The notes: a model not told the origin generated them from the letters alone. A stretch of 64,000 nt of DNA from Nocardia goodfellowii (GCF_017875645.1 NZ_JAGGMR010000001.1:3782001-3846000), one strand, 5' to 3'. Positions 35,472 through 44,290 are shown, numbered from the stretch's first letter. Numbers and translations: made by a program.

Positions 35472-35873
35472 ATGACGACCTCGACGAACCTCGATACCGG
35501 CCCCGGTTTACGAACCGCCCTGCGCGTGGATGGTTGGAGCACCGGCGCGTTCGGACTCTTCCTACTGGCCACCGCTCCGGCCCTGAGCGAACCACTCGGC
35601 TTGCCCACCTCCTGGTCGGTCCCGTTCGGTGTGGCGATGCTGGGCGGCGCGGCGGCACTGTTGCTCATCGCGGGATATCGGGAGATTCCGGCGCGGTTGG
35701 CGGGGGCCGTCGTGGCGGTCAATGCCGCTGCCGCGGTGGTGATGGTCGAGCTGGCCTGCACCGATCTGATGCCACTGACGGGCTGGGGCCGTGCTTTCCT
35801 GGTGGTGGGCGCGGTGTTCGTCGCCGCTTTCGCCGCCCTCGAGTACGCGGGCCTGCGCCGCGGGGATCGGTGA
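35472..35873 (+). CDS. four-TM membrane protein
   Basis: 133 residues, four hydrophobic helices (WSTGAFGLFLLATAPALSEPL; VPFGVAMLGGAAALLLIAGY; LAGAVVAVNAAAAVVMVELA; FLVVGAVFVAAFAALEYAGL). No charged catalytic pattern and no named family that I recognise. ATG 35472 is preferred to GTG/ATG at 35451 because of position relative to the operator. It is followed two bases later by the SnoaL-like gene, so both are probably controlled by the XRE regulator. Confidence 0.7.
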   Translation: MTTSTNLDTGPGLRTALRVDGWSTGAFGLFLLATAPALSEPLGLPTSWSVPFGVAMLGGAAALLLIAGYREIPARLAGAVVAVNAAAAVVMVELACTDLMPLTGWGRAFLVVGAVFVAAFAALEYAGLRRGDR

Positions 35874-35877
35874 CGTG

Positions 35878-36285
35878 ATGTCCGACGAAACCTCTGTCCT
35901 CGCACTGCTTCGCGCCCAGATGGACGCCTGGGCCGCCGGTGACGGCGCTGCCTTCGCCGCTACGTTCACACCGGATGCCGACTTCGTCTCGGTCATCGGT
36001 GAATTCGTCCGCGGCCGGACCGAACTCGCCACCGTCATGCAGGCGGGCTTCGACGGGTTCATGAAAGGCACCCGCATGGCCGAACCGGATAGCTGCACGA
36101 TCCGCTTCCCGACGCCCGACACCGCGGTTCTGGTCACGGTTGGCGACCGTCCGATGCCGCCCGGCGAACCGGCCCCGCCCGGGGCTCGATCGGTGCAGAC
36201 CCGGGTGGCGGTGCGCACCAAGGGAACCTGGTTGTTCACCACCTTCCAGAACACGCGCATCAGCGAGTTCCCGCCAGGTGGCTAA
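35878..36285 (+). CDS. SnoaL-like (SgcJ/EcaC-type) domain protein
   Basis: 135 residues with an NTF2-like fold: VLALLRAQMDAWAAGDGAAF, ATFTPDADFVSVIGEFVRGR (in parts), and a C-terminal WLFTTFQNTRI. The family signature of a tryptophan after the first helix and DADF is clear. Members are cyclases, isomerases or small-molecule binders; substrate unknown. GTG 35875 is an alternative. Coupled to the membrane-protein gene. Confidence 0.85.
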   Translation: MSDETSVLALLRAQMDAWAAGDGAAFAATFTPDADFVSVIGEFVRGRTELATVMQAGFDGFMKGTRMAEPDSCTIRFPTPDTAVLVTVGDRPMPPGEPAPPGARSVQTRVAVRTKGTWLFTTFQNTRISEFPPGG

Positions 36286-36896
36286 GCCTGGACACGCACT
36301 GCCGGACGATCTGGGTGGTCCCAGGCGACGAGGATGTCGGGCTCGGCGTCGTGCGTCTTCTCGTGCTCGAGTATCGCCTTGATGGTGAACAGGTCGGCGG
36401 GTGCGGTGCGGCGGCGCAACGCCCCTTCCGACATACGCAGCGACACGGCGAGTTCGAAGGCGAGATTCCGTCCGAGCAACATCGGACCCGCCACCAGCAG
36501 CACAGTGTTCGGCGCGGCGGCTCGGATCCGGGCCCGCGCCGACCGATCGGCGCGCTCGTCCCACAGGGCGGGCAGCCAGCGGCCGTACTGCCGAAGTGCC
36601 ACCAGCACTTCGCGATTCAGCGAGTCGAAGTCGAACCAAGCCGTGCGGTAGGTGAATTCGTCGGTCGGATCGTATTCCAAGCGCAGGGAAGCCGGGCGCA
36701 CGAAATCGTGCAGCGCCACCACCTCGGCGGGCCGGCCGCCGGTCCGCAGCCGCTCGGCCACCTGCCGCGCCAGGGTGATCGGGTCGGCGGCGTCGGCCCC
36801 GTCGATCGCGATCACCGCATGCCCCGGCAGTTCGGCCGCGCGCGCGGCGATCAGATCGGCCAGGGCGGGCGGCGTGATAGCGGTGAACTCGGGCAC
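36282..36896 (-). CDS. uridine kinase-like protein without a canonical P-loop
   Basis: 204 residues. It follows the actinobacterial uridine-kinase-like pattern: AVIAIDGADAADPITLARQV where a Walker A would be, HDFVRPASLRLEYDPTDEF, YRTAWFDFDSLNREVL, VLLVAGPMLLGRNLAFELAVSL in parts, and DPD-like DHPDRPAV at the end. The GxxxxGKS loop is absent, so catalysis is doubtful. GTG 36896 is used; the frame continues upstream but then overlaps the promoter of the next gene. It overlaps the SnoaL gene end by 4 bp. Confidence 0.72.
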   Translation of the reverse strand: MPEFTAITPPALADLIAARAAELPGHAVIAIDGADAADPITLARQVAERLRTGGRPAEVVALHDFVRPASLRLEYDPTDEFTYRTAWFDFDSLNREVLVALRQYGRWLPALWDERADRSARARIRAAAPNTVLLVAGPMLLGRNLAFELAVSLRMSEGALRRRTAPADLFTIKAILEHEKTHDAEPDILVAWDHPDRPAVRVQA

Positions 36897-37005
36897 CGGA
36901 CCATCATGCTCGAACTCTTCGACCGGGCTCACAGCTGTCTTACTCTTCCCACAGACCCGCTGGATAGCTTCAGGATTCGACTCTGACCGAACAAAGGACG
37001 AGCAG

Positions 37006-37503
37006 TTGAAGCTTCGCAACACCGGACGTATCGCCATCGCCGGCCTGGCCATGGTGGCCGCGCTCGGCCTGACCGCCTGCGGCAGTGACGACAAGCCGGA
37101 CTCGAAGCCGACGCGCACCACGACCAGCGCCCCGGCCACGAGCGCCGCGAACCTGCCCGCTGTTCCGACCGCCGCCGAGCTCAACGCTCAACTCCAGAAG
37201 GCACTCGATCCGAACGTGCCCAACGCTGACAAACTCGAGTGGATCCAGGGCGCGGAAGCGGACCCGGAACTCCCGAACCGCCTCGCCGAGGCCTACAAGA
37301 GCACCAACGCCAGCATCGAAGTCACCGACGTCACCGCCTTCGGCGACACGGTGAACGCGAAGGCGAAACTGGTATTCAACGGCCAGGAGAACATCGCCGA
37401 CGTCCCCTTCGTCGCCGAAAACGGCCAGTGGAAGGTCCAGAAAACCTGGGTCTGCCAGATGCTCCAACTGGCCAACCAGCCCTCGGCCGCCTGCCCCGCC
37501 TGA
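37006..37503 (+). CDS. MTB12-like low-molecular-weight lipoprotein antigen
   Basis: 165 residues. Lipoprotein signal with lipobox LTAC (Cys25), a Ser/Thr/Ala-rich spacer, then a domain resembling mycobacterial MTB12/CFP-2: LPAVPTAAELNAQLQKALDP, VPNADKLEWIQG, NASIEVTDVTAFGDTVNAKA and FVAENGQWKVQKTWVCQML in parts. The start is TTG 37006, preceded by AAAGGA; ATG codons further in would lose the signal. Surface-exposed, function unknown. The repeat array begins at its stop codon. Confidence 0.82.
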   Translation: MKLRNTGRIAIAGLAMVAALGLTACGSDDKPDSKPTRTTTSAPATSAANLPAVPTAAELNAQLQKALDPNVPNADKLEWIQGAEADPELPNRLAEAYKSTNASIEVTDVTAFGDTVNAKAKLVFNGQENIADVPFVAENGQWKVQKTWVCQMLQLANQPSAACPA

Positions 37504-37938
37504 TCGCAACCAGCGATCTGACTGTTCCGCTCGATCGCGCGACCAGCGATCTGACTGTTCGCGCGACCGGGCGACCTGAGGTCCGGCCTGCGCGCGACCA
37601 GCGATCACCTGCCCCTTTTGGCGGCGCGACCGGTGATCTGTCCTCAGCTTGGTGGCGTGACGGGTGATCTGATTGCCCGGTTTGGTTGCGCGATCAGCGA
37701 TTAATTGCTGGTTTGGTAGCGCGGCCGCTGATGAGGTTGTTCCGCTTGGTGGCGCGACCGGCGATCTGAATCCCGGCCTGATCGCGCGCCGCCCGATCTG
37801 ACTGCCCGGTTTGGTCGCTGCCGCCGCTCAGTCTGTCCGCTTGATCGCGTTACCAGCGGTCTGAGGCCTCGCCTAATCCGCCCGACCAGCGGTCTGAGGC
37901 CTCAGCTACTCCGCCCGACTAGCGCCCCTGATCGATCC
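37502..37938 (+). repeat. degenerate tandem repeat array, about 14 units of 31-33 bp
   Basis: Units follow the pattern GCGCGACCAGCGATCTGA then a variable 13-15 bases, often ending CCGCTTGGTG or CCGGTTTGGT. ACC (or its variant) falls at 37509, 37542, 37566, 37597, 37629, 37660, 37693, 37724, 37757, 37788, 37820, 37852, 37885 and 37918, a period of 31-33 bp except one 24-bp step. Units differ from each other throughout, unlike CRISPR. The array fills the gap between two convergent genes and encodes no sensible protein. Confidence 0.85.
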
Positions 37939-37992
37939 GACCCCGATTACTTCATCGAGCCCACATGCTCCGCACCCGCCCGTAACTCACCG

Positions 37993-38808
37993 CTACGGCC
38001 GGTGCGCGAGGACCGCGAACATGGTCACCGAGAAGTGGAAGTCGCCGATATCGACGCCGTGACGCAGGTCGGCGATCAGTTCGTCCCGCTGCGTGGCGGT
38101 GATGACACCACCGGCCACGGCTGCAGCGGTGCTGGCGTGGAACAAGGTGTCGATGACGCCGGGATCCCAGATCACCGCATCGGCGCCGATGTCGTCGACG
38201 ATCAGGCCCGCTGCGGTGAGCAGTCCGCGGAGGTGGCGTCCGGAATGGCGATTGGTGGTGTTGCTGAGCCACGCATCGTGTAGTGCCCGAACCACTTCGG
38301 GGTCGCCCGGATGGATGATGCTGGTGGACCAGTCGCTGTCGATGAGGACGACACGGCCACCCGGGCGCAGGATGCGGGCGATCTCGGCGGTCGCGCGGGC
38401 GGGTTCGTCGAGATGCTGGTAGACCCGCTCGCAGCGCACCACGTCGAAACTGGCGTCGGGGAAGGGCAGGTCGTAGGCGTCGCCTTGCACGAACTCGGCC
38501 GCGACGCCGAGCGCCGCCGCTCGCGCAGTGGCCTCGGCCACCATGGCCGGGTTGGGGTCCACACCGGTAGCGGCACCGCTCGGCCCGGCCGCGGCGGCCA
38601 GCGCCACCACCTCCGAGCCGGTTCCGGAGCCGATGTCCAACGCCCGATCGCCTGGCCGCACGCCCAACGCGTCCAACGCCCAGCGCCGAAGCCGGCGCAC
38701 ACCCGGCAATTCCGATTGCGCGTCCAGGATGCTGACGAGCAGCGCGTGCTGTTCGGCGTCACTTGGCTGATCGGAGCGGAACGACGGTATGGACTCGGGC
38801 TCGGCCAT
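37993..38808 (-). CDS. SAM-dependent methyltransferase (UbiE-like class I)
   Basis: 271 residues. Motif I ALDIGSGTGSEVVALA, motif II TGVDPNPAMVAEA, QGDAYDLPFPDASFDVV and LRPGGRVVLIDSDWST give a complete class I methyltransferase core. The C-terminal part ends with DFHFSVTMFAVLAHRP. The substrate is unknown; close relatives include demethylmenaquinone-type and natural-product methyltransferases. Divergent from tesB. Confidence 0.92.
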   Translation of the reverse strand: MAEPESIPSFRSDQPSDAEQHALLVSILDAQSELPGVRRLRRWALDALGVRPGDRALDIGSGTGSEVVALAAAAGPSGAATGVDPNPAMVAEATARAAALGVAAEFVQGDAYDLPFPDASFDVVRCERVYQHLDEPARATAEIARILRPGGRVVLIDSDWSTSIIHPGDPEVVRALHDAWLSNTTNRHSGRHLRGLLTAAGLIVDDIGADAVIWDPGVIDTLFHASTAAAVAGGVITATQRDELIADLRHGVDIGDFHFSVTMFAVLAHRP

Positions 38809-38980
38809 GCTCCAGTTCTACGCCGACTTCCGGCGGTCGCACATCGTAAAGCGACTCGCCGACCCGTGACAGGTGTCGGCTGTTTGCCCGGCTTGTCCGA
38901 AAACGGTGTGCGCGTGTCGGCGCGGCGGCAGCGGGCAGTCGGGCAAATGTGACGTAACCCGGCCGGATAATGTGGCGCGC

Positions 38981-39802
38981 ATGGCGACGATCGAAGAGGC
39001 GCTGGAAATCGAGCGGCTCGAACGCGACATTTTCCGCGGGGCATCCACCAAGACTCAGTTGCCGCGCACGTTCGGCGGACAGGTGGCCGGCCAGGCGCTG
39101 GTGTCGGCGGTGCGGACGGTCGAGCCGCAGTTTCAGGTGCATTCCCTGCACGGCTATTTCCTGCGTCCCGGCAACCCCGCGGAACGGACCGTGTATCTGG
39201 TGGACCGGATCCGCGACGGGCGCTCGTTCTGCACGCGGCGAGTCACCGGCGTACAGGACGGCAAAGCGATCTTCACCATGTCCGCCTCCTTCCACTCCGG
39301 CGATCAGGGCCCCGAGCATCAGGACGTGATGCCGCAGGTGTCCGAGCCCGAGGGCCTGCCCGACGCGCACACCACCATGAGCCCGGAACGCCTGTGGGCC
39401 ATGCGCGAATGGGAGCACTGGGACATCCGGCCGGTCCCGCCCGAGGAGGTGTCGCGCCGCGACGGTGTCGTTTCCCAGCAGCAGGTCTGGTTCCGCTACC
39501 GGCACCCGCTGCCCGACGACCCGCTGTTCCACGTCTGCACTCTCGCCTACATGAGCGATATGACGTTGCTCGGCTCCTCCAAGGTCATCCACCCCGACGA
39601 GGAGACGCAGAACGCCTCGCTCGACCACGCCATGTGGTTCCTGCGCCCGTTCCGTGCCGACGACTGGCTGCTCTACGACCAGTCCTCGCCCTCCGCGGGA
39701 TTCGGCCGGGCCCTCACCGGCGGCAAGATCTTCAACCGTCAGGGTGAACTCGTCGCCGCGGTCGTGCAGGAGGGTTTGATCCGCACGCTGCGCGAGGGCT
39801 GA
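38981..39802 (+). CDS. tesB: acyl-CoA thioesterase II
   Basis: 273 residues, double hot-dog fold. [49 protein letters not shown] in parts, [18 protein letters not shown] in parts and [14 protein letters not shown] carry the catalytic Asp, Thr/Ser and Gln regions. It hydrolyses medium and long acyl-CoA. TAATGT (38968-38973) ends seven bases before ATG 38981, predicting a leaderless transcript. In mycobacteria it sits between pdxS and pdxT; here the insertion has detached pdxS. Confidence 0.94.
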   Translation: MATIEEALEIERLERDIFRGASTKTQLPRTFGGQVAGQALVSAVRTVEPQFQVHSLHGYFLRPGNPAERTVYLVDRIRDGRSFCTRRVTGVQDGKAIFTMSASFHSGDQGPEHQDVMPQVSEPEGLPDAHTTMSPERLWAMREWEHWDIRPVPPEEVSRRDGVVSQQQVWFRYRHPLPDDPLFHVCTLAYMSDMTLLGSSKVIHPDEETQNASLDHAMWFLRPFRADDWLLYDQSSPSAGFGRALTGGKIFNRQGELVAAVVQEGLIRTLREG

Positions 39803-39854
39803 CCGAGCCCGGCGTGAGCGCGCCCACAATGCGGGTCGCCGTATTCTTCGAGGC

Positions 39855-40502
39855 ATGGTTGAGCAGTCGGTGACTACCGCGCGGGTGTCGCAGCGGACAA
39901 CGAGCGCGCCCCGGATCGGCGTACTCGCCTTGCAGGGTGACGTACGTGAGCACTTCGCCGCCCTGATGCACGCCGGCGCCGAACCGGTCAGCGTCCGCCG
40001 CTTGGCCGAACTCGAATCGGTGGACGCGCTCGTGCTGCCCGGTGGCGAATCCACGGCGATCAGCAAACTGCTCGAGGCCTTCGAACTGCTGGAGCCGCTG
40101 CGCGCCCGGCTCCGTGCCGGTATGCCCGCCTTCGGCTCCTGTGCCGGCATGATTCTGCTCGCTTCCGAGGTGCTGGACACCCGCCCCGACGCCCAGCATC
40201 TGTCCGGCATCGATATGACGGTGCGCCGCAACGCCTTCGGTCGCCAGGTCGACTCGTTCGAAACCGACCTGGACTTCACCGGACTCGACACTCCGATCCG
40301 CGCCGTCTTCATCCGCGCCCCCTGGGTGGAGCGCGCGGGCGCGGGTGTCGAGGTGCTCGCCACCGTCCCCAGCGGCCCGTTCGCCGGTCGCATCGTGGCG
40401 GCGCGCGAGGGCAATGTCCTGGCCACCTCGTTCCATCCCGAGGTCACCGGCGATCTGCGCGTGCACGACCTGTTCGTCGAGATGGTCCGCGCTGCCGCGT
40501 AG
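39855..40502 (+). CDS. pdxT: pyridoxal 5'-phosphate synthase glutaminase subunit PdxT
   Basis: 215 residues, class I glutamine amidotransferase that feeds ammonia to Pdx[28 protein letters not shown], the nucleophile in [11 protein letters not shown] and the His/Glu pair in [11 protein letters not shown] are all present. TATTCT (39842-39847) ends seven bases before ATG 39855, so it appears to have its own leaderless promoter rather than depending on tesB. Confidence 0.95.
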   Translation: MVEQSVTTARVSQRTTSAPRIGVLALQGDVREHFAALMHAGAEPVSVRRLAELESVDALVLPGGESTAISKLLEAFELLEPLRARLRAGMPAFGSCAGMILLASEVLDTRPDAQHLSGIDMTVRRNAFGRQVDSFETDLDFTGLDTPIRAVFIRAPWVERAGAGVEVLATVPSGPFAGRIVAAREGNVLATSFHPEVTGDLRVHDLFVEMVRAAA

Positions 40503-40594
40503 CCGGCACCGGTCCGCGTAGCGAAAGCGCTGATCAACGCCGCGGAATCGGGTATGCGGTACTCGCGATCCAGCACGTACGAACGACGACGATT

Positions 40595-41454
40595 GTGCTA
40601 TCCGGGCAGCAAATCGCCCCCCCCGATCACCAATACCCAAGGGGCTCCGAGTCCACGGAGTCTGTCCCGGCTGAGGCTCGGGTCTGCAATCTGGTTCCTT
40701 CCCGCGAGACCGAGCGGGACTGGACTTTCGGCGACGCGGTTGCCGTCGGCACGCTCGGCGCGGTGGCCGCGCTACCACAGGCGGTGGATCTGCGCCGCGC
40801 CTGGTGGACCATCGGTGACCAGGAGGACACCGATGGTCCTGCGTCGGGTGGGCGACCGGGGATGGGCTGATGCGCTATCACCTGGTCACCGCGAACACGC
40901 TGGACAAGACCGACCGGGTCTCGCCGCGCTTCATCTGGATGAGCTCGAAGGAGACCGATGAATTCGATCAGCGGCCCGAGACATTCATCGAAGGCGGCGG
41001 CACCTCGTTGAAGGCGGCGGTCGAGGTGTGCCGGAAATACGGAGCGGTGCGGGAGGAGATGCTGCCGTTCCACATCGTCACCAAGATGTACACCGGAGCG
41101 GAGAACGTGTTCTGGGCGCATGCCGCGCAACATCGGGTGGCCTCCTACTTCAATCTGCGCAAGGATTTGGCCAACTGGAAGGCGTGGCTCGCCAACCACG
41201 GTCCTATTCTGGCGGGCTTCGGCGTGGACAAGACGTGGGACAACGCCACTGCGAATGGCGGCGTCCTGGACGAGTTCAGTCCCGGCACGGTCCGTGGCGG
41301 GCACGCGGTCGCGGTCGTCGGCTACCAGGCCAACGGTCGTTTCATTCTGCGCAACAGCTGGGGCAGCGCCTGGGGTGACAACGGCTTCGCCTACGCGAGC
41401 CCCGCCTACATCGCCGGCGCGTTCTTCGACGAGTCCTACGGAGTCACTCTCTGA
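40595..41454 (+). pseudogene. papain-like C1 peptidase, frameshifted at the active-site cysteine
   Basis: Two frames are needed. The 5' part reads ERDWTFGDAVAVGTLGAVAA then LPQAVDLRRAWWTIGDQEDT; after about 40837 the frame changes to SCVGWATGDGLMRYHLVTAN, with the catalytic Cys, and continues to the His motif VRGGHAVAVVGYQ and the Asn motif ILRNSWGSAWGDNGFAY. One missing base between GGT and CCTGC (about 40834-40838) breaks the gene. No signal peptide is evident. The intact 3' frame alone starts at ATG 40870 and lacks the Cys. A sequencing error cannot be excluded. Confidence 0.75.
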
Positions 41455-41559
41455 TCAAGCCCTGAGAAGGTCAGCGTGACCGGCCGAGTAGGCTTGGGAA
41501 GTTGTCCGCTCGGCCGGACACACGTCCACACGTGCAATTCGACCTGAAGGAAGTAGGGC

Positions 41560-42312
41560 ATGAGCGGCCATTCCAAATGGGCCACCACCAAGCACAAGAA
41601 GGCGGGGATCGACGCCAAGCGCGGCAAGCTCTTCGCCAAATTGATCAAGAACATCGAGGTGGCGGCGCGCACGGGTGGCAGTGACCCCGCGGGCAACCCG
41701 ACGCTGTACGACGCCATCCAGAAGGCGAAGAAGTCGTCGGTTCCCAATGACAACATCGAGCGCGCCCGCAAGCGCGGCGGTGGCGAAGAGGCCGGCGGCG
41801 CGGACTGGCAGACCATCATGTACGAGGGCTACGGCCCCAATGGTGTCGCCGTGCTGATCGAGTGCCTCACCGACAACCGCAATCGCGCGGCGGGCGAGGT
41901 CCGGGTCGCGATGACCCGCAACGGCGGCAACATGGCCGATCCGGGCTCGGTGTCGTACCTGTTCGGCCGTAAGGGTGTGGTCACCCTGGAGAAGAACGGC
42001 CTGTCCGAGGACGACGTGCTGATGGCGGTGCTCGACGCCGGCGCCGAAGAGGTCAACGACCTGGGTGATTCGTTCGAGATCATCACCGAGCCCAGCGACC
42101 TGATCCCGGTGCGCGAAGCGCTGCAGGCCGCCGGAATCGACTACGACTCGGCCGAATCCGGCTTCCAGCCGTCGGTGTCGGTCGCGGTCGACGCCGACGG
42201 CGCCCGCAAGGTGATCAAGCTCGTCGACGCGCTGGAGGACAGCGACGACGTGCAGAACGTCTACACCAACGTCGATATCCCCGACGAGGTACTGGCTCAG
42301 TTGGAGGACTGA
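41560..42312 (+). CDS. yebC: YebC/PmpR-family regulator or translation factor
   Basis: 250 residues. [40 protein letters not shown] and [22 protein letters not shown] (in parts) are the family hallmarks; three alpha/beta domains. Known both as transcription regulator and, for TACO1/YebC types, as a factor that relieves ribosome stalling on proline stretches. GAAGGAAG precedes ATG 41560. The 3' end overlaps the convergent SRPBCC gene by 16 bp. Confidence 0.95.
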   Translation: MSGHSKWATTKHKKAGIDAKRGKLFAKLIKNIEVAARTGGSDPAGNPTLYDAIQKAKKSSVPNDNIERARKRGGGEEAGGADWQTIMYEGYGPNGVAVLIECLTDNRNRAAGEVRVAMTRNGGNMADPGSVSYLFGRKGVVTLEKNGLSEDDVLMAVLDAGAEEVNDLGDSFEIITEPSDLIPVREALQAAGIDYDSAESGFQPSVSVAVDADGARKVIKLVDALEDSDDVQNVYTNVDIPDEVLAQLED

Positions 42313-42815
42313 CCCCGCACGAGGTCCTCGTAGTACTGGGCCATGGCGGGGTAGTAGTCACCGAAATCGGGACGGCTCGCACTACCGGTGTGGGCCGCCT
42401 CGAACATGTCCAGGTAGTACTCCCAGCCGGGCCCCACCTGGGGGGCCATGTCCAGCTTGTCGTCGGCGAGGTGCTGGATGAAGCGGAATTCGGTGGTCCC
42501 GTTCTGCTCGGTCAGCAGCACTTCGAGTAGCCAGGAACCGGCCTCGTCGGTCGCGGAGACGGCCAAGCGGTGCGGCGGTTCGCAAGCTTCGACGCGCATT
42601 TCGGTCCAGGGCCGGCCCTCTTCGAAACTCAACTGCACCTTGATGTTCCGGCCCGGTGCGGCTTCCCCCGTCCACGGTCCGTACCAGCGGGCGGTGCGAT
42701 CGGGTTCGGTCAGGCTCGCCCACACGTCGCCGATCGGGGCGCGGTAAGTGCGAGTCAATATCAGGTCGTGCCCGGCGTCGGTGGCGAGCAGAAGTCCGGT
42801 CGGTTGTTTGGTCAT
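42297..42815 (-). CDS. SRPBCC (AHSA1-like) protein paired with ArsR regulator
   Basis: 172 residues, START-like fold: [40 protein letters not shown] and the C-terminal [18 protein letters not shown] overlaps the ArsR stop (ATGA, 42815-42812). ArsR/SRPBCC pairs of this sort are widespread and self-regulated; what the SRPBCC protein binds is unknown. Confidence 0.9.
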   Translation of the reverse strand: MTKQPTGLLLATDAGHDLILTRTYRAPIGDVWASLTEPDRTARWYGPWTGEAAPGRNIKVQLSFEEGRPWTEMRVEACEPPHRLAVSATDEAGSWLLEVLLTEQNGTTEFRFIQHLADDKLDMAPQVGPGWEYYLDMFEAAHTGSASRPDFGDYYPAMAQYYEDLVRGQSSN

Positions 42816-43171
42816 GCGGTGTTCTCCCTTGCGGTTTTCGGGTCGGCCGGGGCCCGGTGCTCGCGCCGCGTCCGGTAGACCTCGGTTTCCAATGCGTCGA
42901 AGCGGCGTTCCCAGCCGGCGCGGCCGAATCTCGATATCCAGTCGGTGATTTGGGTGAGCGGTTCGGCGTGCAGCGCGTAGTAGCGCTCACGCCCCACGAT
43001 TTCGGCTCGGACCAGGCCGCTTTCGCGCAGTACCCGCAGGTGCCGGCTGATCGCGGGCCTGCTGATATCGAACCGCTGCGCGATGTCGCCCGCGGTGAGT
43101 CGCTGCCCGTCCAGCATTTCCAGAATCGCCCGCCGAATGGGATCGGCGATCGCCGCTGCCACTTCGTCCAC
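42812..43171 (-). CDS. ArsR-family transcriptional regulator
   Basis: 119 residues, winged helix: AAAIADPIRRAILEMLDGQR, LTAGDIAQRFDISRPAISRH, LRVLRESGLVRAEIVGRERY, YALHAEPLTQITDWI. No cysteine metal site, so it senses something other than metal. GTG 43171 is chosen: TACGCT (43183-43178) ends six bases upstream, giving a leaderless transcript whose -10 lies inside the operator. TTG 43177 is the alternative. Confidence 0.92.
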   Translation of the reverse strand: MDEVAAAIADPIRRAILEMLDGQRLTAGDIAQRFDISRPAISRHLRVLRESGLVRAEIVGRERYYALHAEPLTQITDWISRFGRAGWERRFDALETEVYRTRREHRAPADPKTARENTA

Positions 43172-43174
43172 ACC

Positions 43175-43202
43175 CAAAGCGTAACCAGTTGGTTACGCTT
43201 TG
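43175..43202. promoter_or_regulatory. ArsR operator over its own promoter
   Basis: A 28-base inverted repeat with 13-bp perfect arms (half-site CAAAGCGTAACCA) and two central bases. It covers the -10 TACGCT of the ArsR/SRPBCC operon, so binding would block it. Confidence 0.8.
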
Positions 43203-43242
43203 TCGAGCGGTTGTGCGGCAGGAGCCGCCGTACTTCGGCGCT

Positions 43243-43557
43243 TCAGTGGAAAAGCTTCAGGCCGACCACGCCGCAGACGATCAGGACCAGGCAGAGAATG
43301 CGCGACACGGCATGTGACTCGCCGAGGAAGACCATCCCGACGAGCGCGGTCCCGATAGCGCCGATGCCGACCCATACGGCGTAGCCGGTGCCGACGGGGA
43401 TGTCGCGCAATGCGATGCCCAGCCCCGCCATGCTGAGCAGCAGTGCGATCGCGAAGATCACGCTGGGTATCGGCTTGGAGAAGCCCTCGGATCGGTCCAG
43501 CGCGACGGCCCATGCGGTTTCCATCATTCCGGAGACGACAAGCAGGATCCAGGCCAT
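43243..43557 (-). CDS. SMR transporter, SugE/Gdx type
   Basis: 104 residues, four TM helices. MAWILLVVSGMMETAWAVAL carries the membrane Glu of SMR pumps, in the Gdx spacing; GFSKPIPSV and VGTGYAVWVGIGAIGTALVG (in parts) agree with SugE rather than EmrE. Gdx proteins export guanidinium. No guanidine riboswitch fits in the short upstream region. A dimer is needed for transport; only one gene is present, so it is a homodimer. Confidence 0.9.
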   Translation of the reverse strand: MAWILLVVSGMMETAWAVALDRSEGFSKPIPSVIFAIALLLSMAGLGIALRDIPVGTGYAVWVGIGAIGTALVGMVFLGESHAVSRILCLVLIVCGVVGLKLFH

Positions 43558-43686
43558 GTAGCCAACGTTAAGCGACCGAACAATATTGCTGATGGAAGCA
43601 CTGTTCGGCGCGTCCGGAGCAGCGACCCGCTATCGGGCAGCTCCTAGCCGGGGCCGGTATCTCGCCGAGGGTGGGAGAATGCGCGC

Positions 43687-44196
43687 ATGGTTTCCCTGGT
43701 GCTGGTACGCGGCGACATCACCGGACAATCGGTGGACGCGATCGTCAACGCGGCCAACTCCTCGCTGCTCGGCGGCGGGGGAGTGGACGGTGCGATCCAC
43801 CGTCGCGGTGGTCCGGAAATTTTGGCCGAGTGCCGCGCACTGCGTGCCTCGCGGTACGGCAAGGGATTGAAGACCGGTCAGGCCGTCGCGACCACCGCGG
43901 GCGAACTGGATGCCCGCTGGGTCATCCACACCGTCGGCCCGGTCTGGTCCGCCACCGAGGACCGCTCCGACCTGCTGGCCTCCTGTTATCGCGAATCATT
44001 GCGTGTCGCAGACGAACTCGGCGCCCGCACCGTCGCCTTTCCCGCCATCTCCACCGGCATCTACCGCTGGCCGCTGGACGACGGCGCGCGCATCGCCGTG
44101 GAAAGCGTGCGCGCCACCGTGACTCGGGTCTCGGAGGTGCGGTTCGTCCTCTTCGACGAAAATGCGTACTCTGCCTTCGCCGCTCAGGTGAACTAG
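43687..44196 (+). CDS. macrodomain ADP-ribose hydrolase (MacroD/YmdB type)
   Basis: 169 residues, one macro domain. VRGDITGQSVDAIVNAANSS, LLGGGGVDGAIHRRGGPEIL and FPAISTGIYRWPLDDGARIA are the ADP-ribose-binding loops of MacroD-type O-acetyl-ADP-ribose deacetylases and mono-ADP-ribosyl hydrolases. No ADP-ribosyltransferase gene is adjacent, so it is probably housekeeping rather than antitoxin. Confidence 0.92.
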   Translation: MVSLVLVRGDITGQSVDAIVNAANSSLLGGGGVDGAIHRRGGPEILAECRALRASRYGKGLKTGQAVATTAGELDARWVIHTVGPVWSATEDRSDLLASCYRESLRVADELGARTVAFPAISTGIYRWPLDDGARIAVESVRATVTRVSEVRFVLFDENAYSAFAAQVN

Positions 44197-44255
44197 CGGA
44201 CGTGCCGTCCGCTGGAGTGTCCTTGCGGAGAGTCGGACGAGATTCCACTAGACTC

Positions 44256-44271
44256 TCGAACAGTTGTTCGT
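44256..44271 (+). promoter_or_regulatory. LexA (SOS) box upstream of ruvC
   Basis: TCGAACAGTTGTTCGT matches the actinobacterial LexA site TCGAACNNNNGTTCGA at 11 of 12 conserved bases. It directly follows TAGACT (44249-44254), the probable -10 of the ruvCAB operon, so LexA would block transcription until DNA damage. Confidence 0.88.
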
Positions 44272-44290
44272 GTCTGCGAGAGGGGTTTTC

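Noticed and set aside
37239..37667. Open frame running from the lipoprotein gene into the repeat array
   Set aside because: It is out of frame with the lipoprotein and has high-GC shadow composition.
37502..37938. Possible CRISPR array
   Set aside because: Repeat cores differ between units, no constant-repeat/unique-spacer pattern, no cas genes in the window.
43558..43686. Guanidine riboswitch for the Gdx-type gene
   Set aside because: The upstream region is too short and shows no ACGR-type stem-loops.
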